A stretch of DNA of 53,738 nucleotides from Stentor coeruleus (Eukaryota > Ciliophora > Heterotrichea > Heterotrichida > Stentoridae). This document shows positions 1-9,826 of the stretch, one piece after another (within the stretch, counting starts at the first letter, position 1; every line of letters begins with the position of its first letter). A model generated the notes under the pieces. That model was not told where the DNA came from. It ran no database searches and worked only from the letters and a program-made list of their open reading frames with translations. The position numbers were made by a program, and so were the translations under genes. The stretch spans positions 1 to 53,738 of the forward strand of contig MPUH01000450.1 in the NCBI GenBank assembly GCA_001970955.1. Reading direction: 5' to 3'.

Positions 1-77
1 CTATTGTTGGAGAAGATGAATCTTTTAATGTTTCTATAACAGAGGTTCATCATGAACCGATTAGGGTTATCTTTTAA
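1..77 (+). CDS. 3' end of a gene truncated by the window start
   Basis: One frame is open from base 3 to a TAA at 75-77 and encodes 24 residues ending in HHEPIRVIF. The downstream strand becomes G/T-rich and C-poor, as it does after other plus-strand genes here. That flank composition and the open frame are the only support. The fragment is too short to assign to a family. It could also be chance. Confidence 0.4.
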   Translation, partial: IVGEDESFNVSITEVHHEPIRVIF

Positions 78-209
78 TTAAGAATATTAGTTTTTTAGTT
101 TTTTTTTAATGGAATTAGAGTTTAAACGGAAGCAATAATTTTTGGGTTTAGAATATGTGGAGATTGTGTTTTTATTTGGCGGTAATTCCTAACAAATACT
201 AATATTAAT

Positions 210-533
210 CTAACTTTTCAACTTGCCTTCGATTTCAGTGTTTAAAATAATAATTGCTGTTAGGCCTTTGGACATGATATTGATTTGTTCAATCATAGTC
301 TTAGCTAAATTACCACTTTCATCACGAAATCTAGTTATATCTCTTTGGTTGGGTGCATTCAGGGCATATAAATTAATCAAAGATTCCTTTCTTTTTTTTA
401 ACTCTTCAATGCCAAGTAACTGAGATGGAAGTTCTTCAAGAAGGTCTTCCAAGTTATTAGGTATAGGTTCTGTTCCAATTTTATTCACAGCCTCAAAAAG
501 ATTAAACTCAGCTTTTTTTCTGCTGCAGCACAT
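210..533 (-). CDS. Small uncharacterised helical protein
   Basis: A 107-residue ORF starts at an ATG preceded by an A/T-only leader, the usual start context in this window. It begins MCCSRKKAEF, so the N-terminal Cys pair could be lipidated. The rest is mostly charged and helical, with an ELKKRKESL segment around residues 43-51 and a C-terminal helical stretch. I see no signal peptide, membrane segment or known domain. It diverges from the next gene with only 22 bp between the two start codons. Function unknown. Confidence 0.65.
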   Translation of the reverse strand: MCCSRKKAEFNLFEAVNKIGTEPIPNNLEDLLEELPSQLLGIEELKKRKESLINLYALNAPNQRDITRFRDESGNLAKTMIEQINIMSKGLTAIIILNTEIEGKLKS

Positions 534-555
534 ATTTATTATATCTCACCCCACA

Positions 556-1059
556 ATGCAGCTTAGAAGTTCTCGAAATTCAGACATGCTCCTCGACCAA
601 CTTAATATAGTCTCAGATATAGGCTCATGGCCAATTTATTATATATCTAAAGGTTCAAGCATAGGCAGATTAAAATCACCTCAAAGTACATTAGATGGCC
701 ACGACCTTTTCAAAAAAATCAAAAACATCATCGACAGAAAAAAACCCCAGCCACTCACAACTGAAAAAAAAAATAAAAGTCAAACACATCAGAAAAAAAA
801 AATAAACATCCTTCCAGCAGTGAGAAAACGTCAGACAATTGAAAATAGTTTTTTCAAAGAAGAACATTTAAAAGTATTCAGAATGATCCCTAACGACAAA
901 AAGTCTTCTAGGACTTTACGTAATACAACCCAACCACTTATAAAAAGAGAATTTAAAGATCAGATTTGTAAACCTGGACTAAAATATGGAATGGTTAATA
1001 CTATAGAAATACAGACAAATTTTTCTGAAGATGAGTTTAATTTGAAGTTCAGATTATAA
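556..1059 (+). CDS. Uncharacterised basic protein
   Basis: A 167-residue, Lys-rich protein without a recognisable domain. A very basic low-complexity stretch lies around residues 55-100, with runs such as KKKINIL. The N-terminus carries scattered Ser/Arg. No membrane segments. Its ATG lies 22 bp from the divergent upstream gene, and its TAA directly abuts the stop codon of the convergent downstream gene. Its 3' UTR must therefore be absent or lie antisense to that gene. The next in-frame Met is residue 11. Function unknown. Confidence 0.65.
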   Translation: MQLRSSRNSDMLLDQLNIVSDIGSWPIYYISKGSSIGRLKSPQSTLDGHDLFKKIKNIIDRKKPQPLTTEKKNKSQTHQKKKINILPAVRKRQTIENSFFKEEHLKVFRMIPNDKKSSRTLRNTTQPLIKREFKDQICKPGLKYGMVNTIEIQTNFSEDEFNLKFRL

Positions 1060-2550
1060 TTAATTGACTTTTTTAACGAAGTTTTTATTTGCAGGACGTT
1101 TTTTGTTTTCTTCGATATCGCAGTTATAAGTAAGTAAAGAATCATTATCGGGGAATTGGTCGACTAAAGGTGTCTGTTTTCCTGATGGGGATTCTAAACA
1201 TGAGAAGGATTTTATTGATCTTACTGGACTTGTAGACTGACCTCTTGGGTTAACAGTTTTTTTTTGTGAGTTTATAAGGGCTTGGGAGTAGATTTTTAGA
1301 AAATCGTCAATTTGGATGTACCCGCCACCTACTCTGCAGACTATTGACCCATTTTTTAATGACACGTTTACTTTACGATTACCAAATTCGTAAACCCCTC
1401 TGTTGAATTTATTGAAGTTGTTTTTTATACCATGGCCTGTGTGATATTCTTCTAGGCTTTGATCGATTGAGTCTTTTCTGCGTATATTTTTTGGGCTGTG
1501 TGTTCTGTCATCTCGGATTATAGGACGATCAGTTTTACTTCCTTCTGTATGACCTTTTAGATAGTTTATTATTTTTTCTTGGTTGGAAATTTCATTTTTT
1601 AGGTCGGCTATTTCTAAGTATAAATCGTGATTTGATTGCTCTGATTGCTCGAGTTTTTCGTTTAGATCTTTTATTTGACGAGTCAAATCGGATTCTAGTT
1701 TTTCTGACAGTTTCTTCTCGGATTTCTGCATTTCAAAAACTTTTTGCTTGAGTCCGATGACTTGCTGCTGAAGTTTCTGGTTTTCTTCTTCATGTATATG
1801 ACAAGCATTAATTTTATTCGAGTTCAAAGACTTATTCATTTCCTTATACTTCCTAACTTCCTCATCCAATTTCTCAATCTGTTCATGCGCATTCTCTAAC
1901 TCATTCGTCAATTCCCCACACATTTCCTTCTGTTTAACATAATCCGCTTCATAAGATTCAATCGACGCTTTATTAAGCCTTTCATTTAAATAAGTAATCT
2001 GCAGATTCCTTTCAGCTACAAGTGAATTAAGCCTATTATTTTCAATCTGCAAAGCAATCTGCCCATCAGCTAATTCTTTGATTTTCTGCAGATTTTCCAT
2101 ATCCCTTTCTTCTGCTCTTTTAAGCGTTTTTTCATATTCCCTTTGTAAATGTTCTAATCTGATATCATTTTTCATTGAAGCAACAAAAGCAACAGGATTA
2201 TTTTCTAATGAATCACTAATAACAGTAATTTCTAATCTTGGGGTTTCTGCATTAACAGGAACATTATTGATAAAGTCATCGTCAATATCATTGAAAAGAG
2301 GAAGCCAATATGTACCAATTTTCAATTTTGAAGCATGAATTGTAACACTACCAAAAATACTACCGCTACGCATGTTTTTGAGGATTAGTCTTAGTAAACC
2401 TTCTGTTGAAATTTCTGTTAATGAGTCTGAGGATTTTGTTATTGGAGTTATTACATCAATAAAATCACCATCAAGACTAAGGTAGCATCCTGCATTAGTT
2501 GAACATTCTTCAAAGCCATCTACTTGGTTGATTGATATCTTTAAACTCAT
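1060..2550 (-). CDS. C2-like / coiled-coil / GAR-like domain protein
   Basis: A 496-residue protein in three parts. Residues 1-120 form a beta-rich segment that resembles a C2 domain (EITVISDSLENN near its end). Residues 125-335 are an almost continuous coiled coil rich in Glu, Lys, Gln and Leu. Residues 385-425 contain YEFGNRKVNVSL...IVCRVGGGYIQIDDFL. The VRVGGG-type core and following acidic/hydrophobic helix resemble the GAS2-related (GAR) microtubule-binding domain. The C-terminal 70 residues are low-complexity. The composition suggests a cortical or basal-body microtubule linker; that is inference. The GAR call is fairly good, the C2 call weaker. The start lies 53 bp from the divergent neighbour. 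Confidence 0.75.
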   Translation of the reverse strand: MSLKISINQVDGFEECSTNAGCYLSLDGDFIDVITPITKSSDSLTEISTEGLLRLILKNMRSGSIFGSVTIHASKLKIGTYWLPLFNDIDDDFINNVPVNAETPRLEITVISDSLENNPVAFVASMKNDIRLEHLQREYEKTLKRAEERDMENLQKIKELADGQIALQIENNRLNSLVAERNLQITYLNERLNKASIESYEADYVKQKEMCGELTNELENAHEQIEKLDEEVRKYKEMNKSLNSNKINACHIHEEENQKLQQQVIGLKQKVFEMQKSEKKLSEKLESDLTRQIKDLNEKLEQSEQSNHDLYLEIADLKNEISNQEKIINYLKGHTEGSKTDRPIIRDDRTHSPKNIRRKDSIDQSLEEYHTGHGIKNNFNKFNRGVYEFGNRKVNVSLKNGSIVCRVGGGYIQIDDFLKIYSQALINSQKKTVNPRGQSTSPVRSIKSFSCLESPSGKQTPLVDQFPDNDSLLTYNCDIEENKKRPANKNFVKKVN

Positions 2551-2603
2551 TATTGTTTTAAATAAATGCTTGATATTTAATATGTGAAAATTGAAGCTAT
2601 AAT

Positions 2604-3200
2604 ATGGCAGACCCCGCTTTGACTGTTGCAGACTTAGAAGCTCCTAAAAGTACGGATCGTTTAGAGTTTTCTGAAGCTCATACTGAGTCAACAAAAGATA
2701 ATGGGACAACTTCATACTTGCATTCAATTTTAAAAAAGTCTAAAATGACGGATACCAAAAAAGTTGTCTTCACTGACCCGGACAAAAACATGATCCATGA
2801 AATTTCTATGACAAAACCAGGGACAACTGAATGTTCTGAAGACTCAAAAAACTCCCTTTCTGAAGGGTTACCGACAATTGAGAGCCAAAATACTGAAAGT
2901 TTGAGGACTTTGTCAATGCTAAACTCTGAAGGATTATTGAAATCTTTAGGTTCGCAAGTACAAAGCGCTAGTGACCTTAGGTGGAAATCTAACACTATAT
3001 CATCGAAACACTCAGCAAAAAAGCATTATGGGCAATCAGCTTGTGAGATTTTCCGGCAAAGATTAAATGGTCATTATATAAAAAGTATTGAGAGAAATTT
3101 TACATCTGCTGATATTAATTTGAAGAAACCTGATATTCCAATTCATTTAGTATATACTTCAGATCATGTAATGTTAGTAAGAAACTATAAAGCAAATTAA
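2604..3200 (+). CDS. Candidate PP1-docking regulatory protein (SILK + RVxF)
   Basis: A 198-residue, Ser/Thr-rich, probably disordered protein. Residues 41-44 read SILK and residues 53-56 read KVVF, in the order and close spacing of the SILK and RVxF docking motifs of protein phosphatase 1 regulators. The motifs are seen; PP1 binding is inferred. No globular domain is recognised. A second protein in this window (40785-41516) has a similar pair. Start ATGG follows an A/T-only leader. It shares a 53-bp divergent promoter with the GAR-domain gene. Confidence 0.7.
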   Translation: MADPALTVADLEAPKSTDRLEFSEAHTESTKDNGTTSYLHSILKKSKMTDTKKVVFTDPDKNMIHEISMTKPGTTECSEDSKNSLSEGLPTIESQNTESLRTLSMLNSEGLLKSLGSQVQSASDLRWKSNTISSKHSAKKHYGQSACEIFRQRLNGHYIKSIERNFTSADINLKKPDIPIHLVYTSDHVMLVRNYKAN

Positions 3201-4446
3201 TATTTTATTGAATTAACATTTGTAAGGAAATTTAATATAAAGAGTTGATAAAATGCTATTAGGGATTAAGATTTAATATTTTGTATATTTGAAGATTTTG
3301 TATAAAAGGAAACTAATAGCTAAAGTCAATTTTATTAACAATTTTTATTAAACTTTTGAACATGCTAAGAGTTGTAATTTTAATGCAAAAAAATATTGAT
3401 TTCAAGAAATCTAAGGATTTGAAAATTAACTTGAATTCTTTGAAACTTTTAATCTTATCTTAGATATAATCTAAATTTCTATTAAATATACACGAGGTTT
3501 AAACTTTCTTAATCTTTTTATTATCAAAATTTCTACACAATACTCATCCTTATTAAATATAAAAATTCAATTGTCTTTAATAGCTATTTGCCATTTATAA
3601 TTAGTTGAATTTATTATTTAATCTACTCAAACCCTAAACCTACCAAATAATCATCTGTGTAAAATAAAGTCTTACAACAATCCAAAAAAAAACATGATTT
3701 TATAATAAAACGATTTATTCTATACTAATTTTCCAATAATGTTACCAATACAAAAAATACCTTAAAATATTCAGCCATCAAATCTTAATTACAGTATAAA
3801 AACCATATAATCGACTCATTAATAAAAGTTCTTATCCTCTAATCTACTTATTATCTATAAATCTTAATATATCTAAATTATTAAAACTATATATATATAT
3901 TATATACTTATATTCAAATCATAAACAGTGACCCAAAAAAGATTAATTAGCATCATAACTCAATAGACTTTTCTTATCTTATATCTAAATTATTATATAA
4001 ATTGACTATTATTTTACACAACCTGATTACAATTGAAGAATTTCATAAACCAGTGCGTAATTTTTGCTTACTTTGAATAATCATCCTAGTCAAATAAAAT
4101 ATGGGAATTTCTAGAATGCATAACTAAAAGTCTAAGAAATTGCTTGATTTTGATTTAGATATTCAGTAAACCTTGATATTATTGTAGTAAAAAGGTTGAT
4201 TTTGTTGAGAATTTTTTTTTATATGCTCATATGATTTCTGTTCTTTTGAAATTTATTTCTTATTCTTTATCAATTTCTTATTGCGTATTTTCTGTTTTTT
4301 TTTTCAATAAATATTAGATATTTGATGACCTTTTGCATATATTTTAATATAGTCAGATGCATTTTTGGCCTAATCAGCCTAGTTATTTAATTACGGCCTT
4401 CCTTATTTAATCACATAATAAGTAATGGTAATTATTAATATAAAGT
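3201..4446. other. Intergenic, 1.25 kb, no gene seen
   Basis: AT-rich, no convincing ORF or RNA gene. The first ~150 bases are slightly G-rich. About 3530-4020 is C-rich and G-poor. About 4030-4300 swings back towards G. The C-rich tract normally sits next to a start codon but here lies 400 bp or more away from the next one. Confidence 0.6.
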
Positions 4447-6792
4447 ATGAGTGATAATAGAACAACTCTCTCAAGTCCTTCGCTACCTGATATAGGCAAC
4501 CCTAACCTATCTTTTGGTGACCAGAAAATAGAAAACTTCTATGAATACTGCCGGGCTCAATTGAAAATCAGTAAAAAAAACGCTTATATGCTAGGGAAGT
4601 TCAAAGAACTGAACGGTAGAAGTTTTTATGATTCAGGTGCTTCCTTTACCGAAAGTAAAAAAACTGAAGAAAAACTCATGGAAAAAATTGCCGAAAGGAG
4701 GAAACAAAGAGAACTAGAGTCCCAAAACATTGAAACCATAGGGAAAAAGTCAAATGGTCAATCCTCTTTAATTTTTTTTATCCTCAGAAATAAAGATACG
4801 AAAAATCTAATCCCAGATTATGAGAATGAAGTTTGCAAGCAGCACTTTAACCAAATGTTAGAAAGAGATCCAATGTGTCATGAAGCGCATTTTGGTTTAG
4901 GAAGACTTGCAAGTTTTGAAGGGAGGTACATTGAAGCATTAAATTATGTAAATACAGCTATTTCGATTAGATCTGATCCATTTTATTTACTATGGAGTAT
5001 TGTATTATCAGTAAAAACAAACCAGCCAGTGAAATTCTTATCTAATCCTCGTAGTTTCCTTTGCTGCATACATCATAAAAGTGCTTCTCAAGAAGTACTC
5101 ATGGACCGACTTGAAACTCTTCCCGAAAGCCCTGAAACCCTTTGGTGTTATATGGAATTAAGTCGTTCAGGTGTTGAAACTGAAGCTGCAGAGTATTTTG
5201 CCACACAATTAAAAGATCTTGACCCATATTTAGGATATTTAGCTTGGAGTGAACTTTATCTTGAAACAGATGTTCGTAAATCAATTGACGTAATGCAAGA
5301 ACTTATAGTAAAATATCCATATCGCCCTGAAGCATATGCTAAATTATGGACATATTATTATTATACAGCTCGTAACTATGAATCAGCTGAAGATATCGCT
5401 TCTGAAGCTTTTCTTCGAGTTACAGATCATGAATATAACAATTATTATATAATAATGTGCATAGCTTGTGCTAAATCTTATTATAAAACAGGTAAAATTT
5501 CAAGTGCTCTTCAATTACTACAAAAAAAGTTCTTAGAAAACAGTGAGTATCCTATTTTCCTATATCAATTCGGCAGACTTTCATCTAAATCTGAAGATAA
5601 TACTTATGTTGCTGGGGCTATTGGAGCACTTAAAGAATGTGCTAGACTTTGTAGTAAATCAAGACTTGGGAAAATTTATTATTGGCTTGCTAAAGCTTAT
5701 ATGCAAAATCGACATCATTTAGAAGCTTATAAATATTTAACAAGAGCACTTGATGAAATAGAAAATATTCCTTTTGGAAAAAGGGAACAGTTAAAAACTT
5801 GGTATAATGATATGCAAATGTATATAAGCGATATACAAAAAGCGGAAAAGTATTTAGAAAGAGATTTAACACCTAAAGTTCTTGAAGAATGCTTAGAAAT
5901 TTGTAATAAAGTTAAGAATTTTCATAAAGTCTCAGCTGGGATATTGAATTCGAAAATACTATGGAGACTGGGTAAGAGAAAAGAAGCTATAGAGAAACTT
6001 CAAAGCATATGCAATTTGACAGGAATCCGCATGATTGGATTCACTTTGTTATTTAAATATTTAAAAGCAACAAGTGAATATGCTGTTTTAGAAAAAAGTG
6101 CTTTTGAAATGATCACAAAATGTAAAAATACTTATGTACCAACTGAGTTTTGGGTTAAATCAAATATATTATATGCTAAGTCTTTAGCGAAAAATGGGAA
6201 ACCTCAAAAAGCGATACTTATTTTAAAGTCAATTGCTAAAGTATTTACCCCTTTACCTTATGTTAATATAGCATATACACGAGCATTACAAAGAGCGACG
6301 ACAATAGAACAATTGATGAATCCAAGTTCATTGAATTATCATTTGTATGATACATATAAAAGTTCATTTACGTCAATTAGAGAATTTGGTACTAAGGTTA
6401 TTGATGAAAATGATGCACCAGTACCAGAAGTTCATGAGTTTAAAGGGAGAAGAATAGAAAGAACAGCTACTGAAGGGTTATCTTCATTTAAAAAATTCTT
6501 TGTTTTTTTGAATAATTTGAGTGATGATGATATTGGAGACCATTCAGGATTTGTCCCTGTTAATAATGAGGAAAATAACTTTGTTGGAATTTCTATATAC
6601 TCTAAGCCCAAGTTCCTTTATCTTATAGCTAAAACATCACTTAAGTTTCATGTATTTATTGATGAAGGGATTTGTGCTATTAAGGATTATATGGAAATAC
6701 TCAGGTTTAGGAATAATAATCCGCAAACTGAAGTTAGACTGAATAAAGCAGAAACGGTTTATTCGTATCTTTGCAATTTACGTAGTAATTAA
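4447..6792 (+). CDS. TPR-repeat protein
   Basis: A 781-residue protein. Residues 1-100 are low-complexity with a charged helix around 70-95. The first clear tetratricopeptide-like unit is at about 128-175 (AHFGLGRLASFEGRYIEAL). Further helical repeats continue to about residue 620, for example IYYWLAKAYMQNRHHLEAYKYL. The C-terminal 150 residues show no repeat. Such proteins are scaffolds, often in ciliary or APC-type complexes, but nothing ties this one to a named family. Single exon, complete at both ends. Confidence 0.8.
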   Translation: MSDNRTTLSSPSLPDIGNPNLSFGDQKIENFYEYCRAQLKISKKNAYMLGKFKELNGRSFYDSGASFTESKKTEEKLMEKIAERRKQRELESQNIETIGKKSNGQSSLIFFILRNKDTKNLIPDYENEVCKQHFNQMLERDPMCHEAHFGLGRLASFEGRYIEALNYVNTAISIRSDPFYLLWSIVLSVKTNQPVKFLSNPRSFLCCIHHKSASQEVLMDRLETLPESPETLWCYMELSRSGVETEAAEYFATQLKDLDPYLGYLAWSELYLETDVRKSIDVMQELIVKYPYRPEAYAKLWTYYYYTARNYESAEDIASEAFLRVTDHEYNNYYIIMCIACAKSYYKTGKISSALQLLQKKFLENSEYPIFLYQFGRLSSKSEDNTYVAGAIGALKECARLCSKSRLGKIYYWLAKAYMQNRHHLEAYKYLTRALDEIENIPFGKREQLKTWYNDMQMYISDIQKAEKYLERDLTPKVLEECLEICNKVKNFHKVSAGILNSKILWRLGKRKEAIEKLQSICNLTGIRMIGFTLLFKYLKATSEYAVLEKSAFEMITKCKNTYVPTEFWVKSNILYAKSLAKNGKPQKAILILKSIAKVFTPLPYVNIAYTRALQRATTIEQLMNPSSLNYHLYDTYKSSFTSIREFGTKVIDENDAPVPEVHEFKGRRIERTATEGLSSFKKFFVFLNNLSDDDIGDHSGFVPVNNEENNFVGISIYSKPKFLYLIAKTSLKFHVFIDEGICAIKDYMEILRFRNNNPQTEVRLNKAETVYSYLCNLRSN

Positions 6793-7212
6793 GAGTTTTA
6801 TGTTATTGAGTTTAGGCTTTTTTTTTAGTTTTTAGTTTTAGAGATTATATAGTATTGTTAAAGGTTTTGTATTAGTGAATGATAAGTAATAAGCTAATAT
6901 TAATTATAAGTATAGTTATGGATTTTTAATAATAGACTAAAGCTTTTATATTAAAAAATATTCTAAATAAACTTCTTAGTTATTTTTGCAATTGCAGCTA
7001 AATATATATGTTATACAATTATTCTATGTCTAATATATATTTTAAAACAACTCCAAAATTCATAGCATAATATCATAAAAATTATAAAATCATAATTCCT
7101 ACATAAAAAACTCAATAATATCATCTCTCAAACTTAAAATCTTTATTCAAAATACTAAACCTATACGACTTCGCTAAATCATATGAACAAAACCTAAATC
7201 TAAAATAATCTA
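6793..7212. other. Intergenic between tandem plus-strand genes
   Basis: About 6793-6950 is G/T-rich and C-poor (3' flank type). About 7060-7212 is C/A/T with very few G (5' flank type). No ORF or RNA seen. Confidence 0.6.
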
Positions 7213-8205
7213 ATGATGGCAGAATCCATACGATCCACTTCACTCTCCGAAGACCTCAATTGCAAACAAGTCTTTAAGAAAAAACTTGACTGGCCTATTT
7301 TTGCTTTCGACATATCTCGTAACCAATCCGAGACCATAAAAATTGCAATTGGTTCTCTAATAGAAGATGTTCAAAACTACATCCAAATTGTAAGTTTTTC
7401 TGAAGTTGAAGAATACGTGAACTTAATCAGTTTTGAGCATGAATTTTCCCCAACTAAAATCATGTGGAACCCTGAAGGTTCAAACCTTTTAGCATCATCA
7501 AGTGACAATCTAAAACTTTGGGAACTTAGAGATGATGAAATAATAAGCATAGGTAAACTTCAAAACAAAAACAGTGAGTATTGTGGGCCAATAACAAGCT
7601 TTGATTGGAATCCAAAAGACCCAAATATTATTGGTTCAGCAAGTATTGACACAACTTGTACGATTTGGGACTTAGAAAAACTAGTCTTAACTCGTCAAAT
7701 AATAACCCATAACAAAGAAGTAAACGATATAGCATTTAGTCATGATCCAAACATATTCACTAGTGTTGGTGGTGATGGTTCACTTCGAAGATTTGATCTT
7801 CGTAACCTTGAACACTGTTCAATTTTATATGAAACTCCAAATGTACCAATTCTTCGTGTGGCATGGAATAAAATAAACCCTAATTACTTAGCTTTGTTAT
7901 CATTAGAATCAAATCGTGTGACAATAATAGACATAAGATCAGCAGGTTATCCATATCAAGAATTAAAAGGACACTACAATTATGTGAATAGTTTAGCATG
8001 GTCTCCAAACCATAGCTGTCATATTTGTAGTGCTGGTGACGATAGTCGTGCTTTGATTTGGGACCTTAGAAAAAGTACAGAAGAAATCAAAGACCCAATG
8101 ATGGTATATGATGCTGCTGCCCCAATAATCAATGTTAATTGGTCAACCCATATGGAGTGGATTTGTATAGGTTTTGAAAACTTTGTTGAACTTCTTAAGC
8201 CGTAA
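7213..8205 (+). CDS. DCAF7: DCAF7/WDR68-like WD40 protein
   Basis: A 330-residue WD40 propeller that follows the DCAF7/WDR68 (plant TTG1/AN11) family along its length. Diagnostic stretches include TSFDWNPKDPN, ASIDTTCTIWDLE, HNKEVNDIAFS, GGDGSLRRFDLRNLEH and SCHICSAGDDSRALIWDLR. Length is close to the family's ~340. Family members are adaptors for CUL4-DDB1 ligases and DYRK kinases in nucleus and cytoplasm; those partners are inferred. Two Met codons begin the ORF, and the first is used here. Its TAA at 8203-8205 directly touches the stop codon of the convergent MORN gene. Confidence 0.92.
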   Translation: MMAESIRSTSLSEDLNCKQVFKKKLDWPIFAFDISRNQSETIKIAIGSLIEDVQNYIQIVSFSEVEEYVNLISFEHEFSPTKIMWNPEGSNLLASSSDNLKLWELRDDEIISIGKLQNKNSEYCGPITSFDWNPKDPNIIGSASIDTTCTIWDLEKLVLTRQIITHNKEVNDIAFSHDPNIFTSVGGDGSLRRFDLRNLEHCSILYETPNVPILRVAWNKINPNYLALLSLESNRVTIIDIRSAGYPYQELKGHYNYVNSLAWSPNHSCHICSAGDDSRALIWDLRKSTEEIKDPMMVYDAAAPIINVNWSTHMEWICIGFENFVELLKP

Positions 8206-9258
8206 TTAAACTAACTCATCATAATCCCATTCAAGATCATATTTTTGCCCATTGTCCATTGTGATTTCTCCTTTGCCGTGACGTTTGTCTTTTGCGAACC
8301 ATCCTTTGTAGACAACGCCTGAACTCCAGAAATACTCACCTTCACCTTCCATGTAGTTGTCTTTCCATTCGCCAATGTATTTGTCCCCATTTGAAAACTT
8401 CATTTCTCCTCTGCCATGCTTTTTGCCGTTTAGAAAATCCCCGGTGTAAGTGTTTCCTGATGCGTATTGTTCGGTACCAAAGCCGTTTATATGCCCGTTT
8501 TTGAACTCACCTTCGTAAATCCCCCCATGACTCCAGAAGTATAATCCTTTTCCTTGCATATGCCCTTCAAAAAACTCACCTTTGTAGAAGTCCCCGTTGG
8601 TTAAGCTTTGTAGGCCAAATCCGTGTTTTAGGTTTTCTTTGTATTCGCCATAGTATCGGTTGGTAGTGTTTGGCACTTTGCTGAAGTAAGGGATGTAAAT
8701 GTACCTAGGTTTTGGGTATTTGTTAATTAATTCAATACCTTTCTGGCTCTGAGAAAGTTCATATAATACAGGAGATATATAAGCATTGTAAAACAAATCA
8801 CTTAAGTGTTGGGATATGGATTTTTTTGCTGTAGATAAAAACTGGGCTTCAATATGCATAAAACATGTGTTGATAAGTTCTGAGATCAAACAAAAAAGTG
8901 GCTCTATCATTGTTACAGGTACAGAAAAGTGTGTTCTAAAAAAAATCATTGATTCAGTCAGTTCAGAAAAATCATCAACAAATCTTTTGAGATTTTTCTT
9001 TTGCGTACATAAATTGAATACAAGAGAATTTATATGAAATTTGACTGCATCAAGTTTAATTATAGAAAATCGATCTACTGATACATCGTCTATAAGTTTG
9101 AAAGCATTTTGCAGAACGTGTAAAATTGATTCTGGTGGTAGAAGCCAATTGAGTTTTTCTAGATGTGAAAAAGCTTCATTCCAATCAACATTTGTATCAA
9201 GGCTTTTGAGTTTTTCATAAATTTCAGGACACTTTTTTGCTATCTCTCCTTCGATCAT
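8206..9258 (-). CDS. MORN-repeat protein
   Basis: A 350-residue protein. Residues 1-200 are a helical region with no named domain. Residues 202-345 hold six full MORN repeats at 23-residue spacing (YYGEY, FYKGEF, IYEGEF, TYTGDF, KYIGEW, VYKGWF) plus a partial seventh. MORN arrays form elongated beta structures that bind lipid or act as scaffolds, often at ciliary bases and cortical membranes in protists. A cortical or ciliary role is inference. Its stop codon abuts that of the DCAF7-like gene with no spacer. Confidence 0.88.
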   Translation of the reverse strand: MIEGEIAKKCPEIYEKLKSLDTNVDWNEAFSHLEKLNWLLPPESILHVLQNAFKLIDDVSVDRFSIIKLDAVKFHINSLVFNLCTQKKNLKRFVDDFSELTESMIFFRTHFSVPVTMIEPLFCLISELINTCFMHIEAQFLSTAKKSISQHLSDLFYNAYISPVLYELSQSQKGIELINKYPKPRYIYIPYFSKVPNTTNRYYGEYKENLKHGFGLQSLTNGDFYKGEFFEGHMQGKGLYFWSHGGIYEGEFKNGHINGFGTEQYASGNTYTGDFLNGKKHGRGEMKFSNGDKYIGEWKDNYMEGEGEYFWSSGVVYKGWFAKDKRHGKGEITMDNGQKYDLEWDYDELV

Positions 9259-9826
9259 TATTATTATATAAATGTTGAAGATTTTATTAAATTAGAGGTT
9301 TAATTGGATGTAAAAAGATATAGGATGGTGTTTGTGAATAATATAAATTTTTTAAGATTTTTTACTATGGAAATATGATATAGACAAACTTTGACACTGG
9401 TTTTTATAATGTGATATTAGGTTATATTTTGATATTAGTAAAAAAAATGATAAAACTTATATGATAGAGTATATATGTTTTAAATATTATCATATACTTT
9501 ATTGAAGTTTTCATATCATCCATAAAAAATCTTAAATTACATAAACAAACAACAGAATTATCAAATCACATTCCGAATACCATAAAAATATTCTCTACCC
9601 CAACCTAAATTTCATCATATCCATAAATAATCCTAAAACTAAAAAAATCCACACCCTCTCAAAAAACCACACATTTGCAAAATTTTTATCCCTATCCTCA
9701 TCATCTAATCGCAAAAAAAACCCTTTAAATTACACATAAAACCCTATCTTGACACCTTCTAATTTCTTCAAACCCAAACTTTTACTTCTAATCTTCCTAT
9801 TTCTATCTCAAAAATTTCCATAATAA
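9259..9826. promoter_or_regulatory. Divergent intergenic region with a skew switch
   Basis: 568 bp between the MORN gene (minus) and the prefoldin gene (plus). The left half is G-rich on the plus strand. The right half is C-rich; bases 9601-9660 hold 18 C and no G. The switch near 9500 marks the divide between two promoters. No other motif recognised. Confidence 0.55.
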
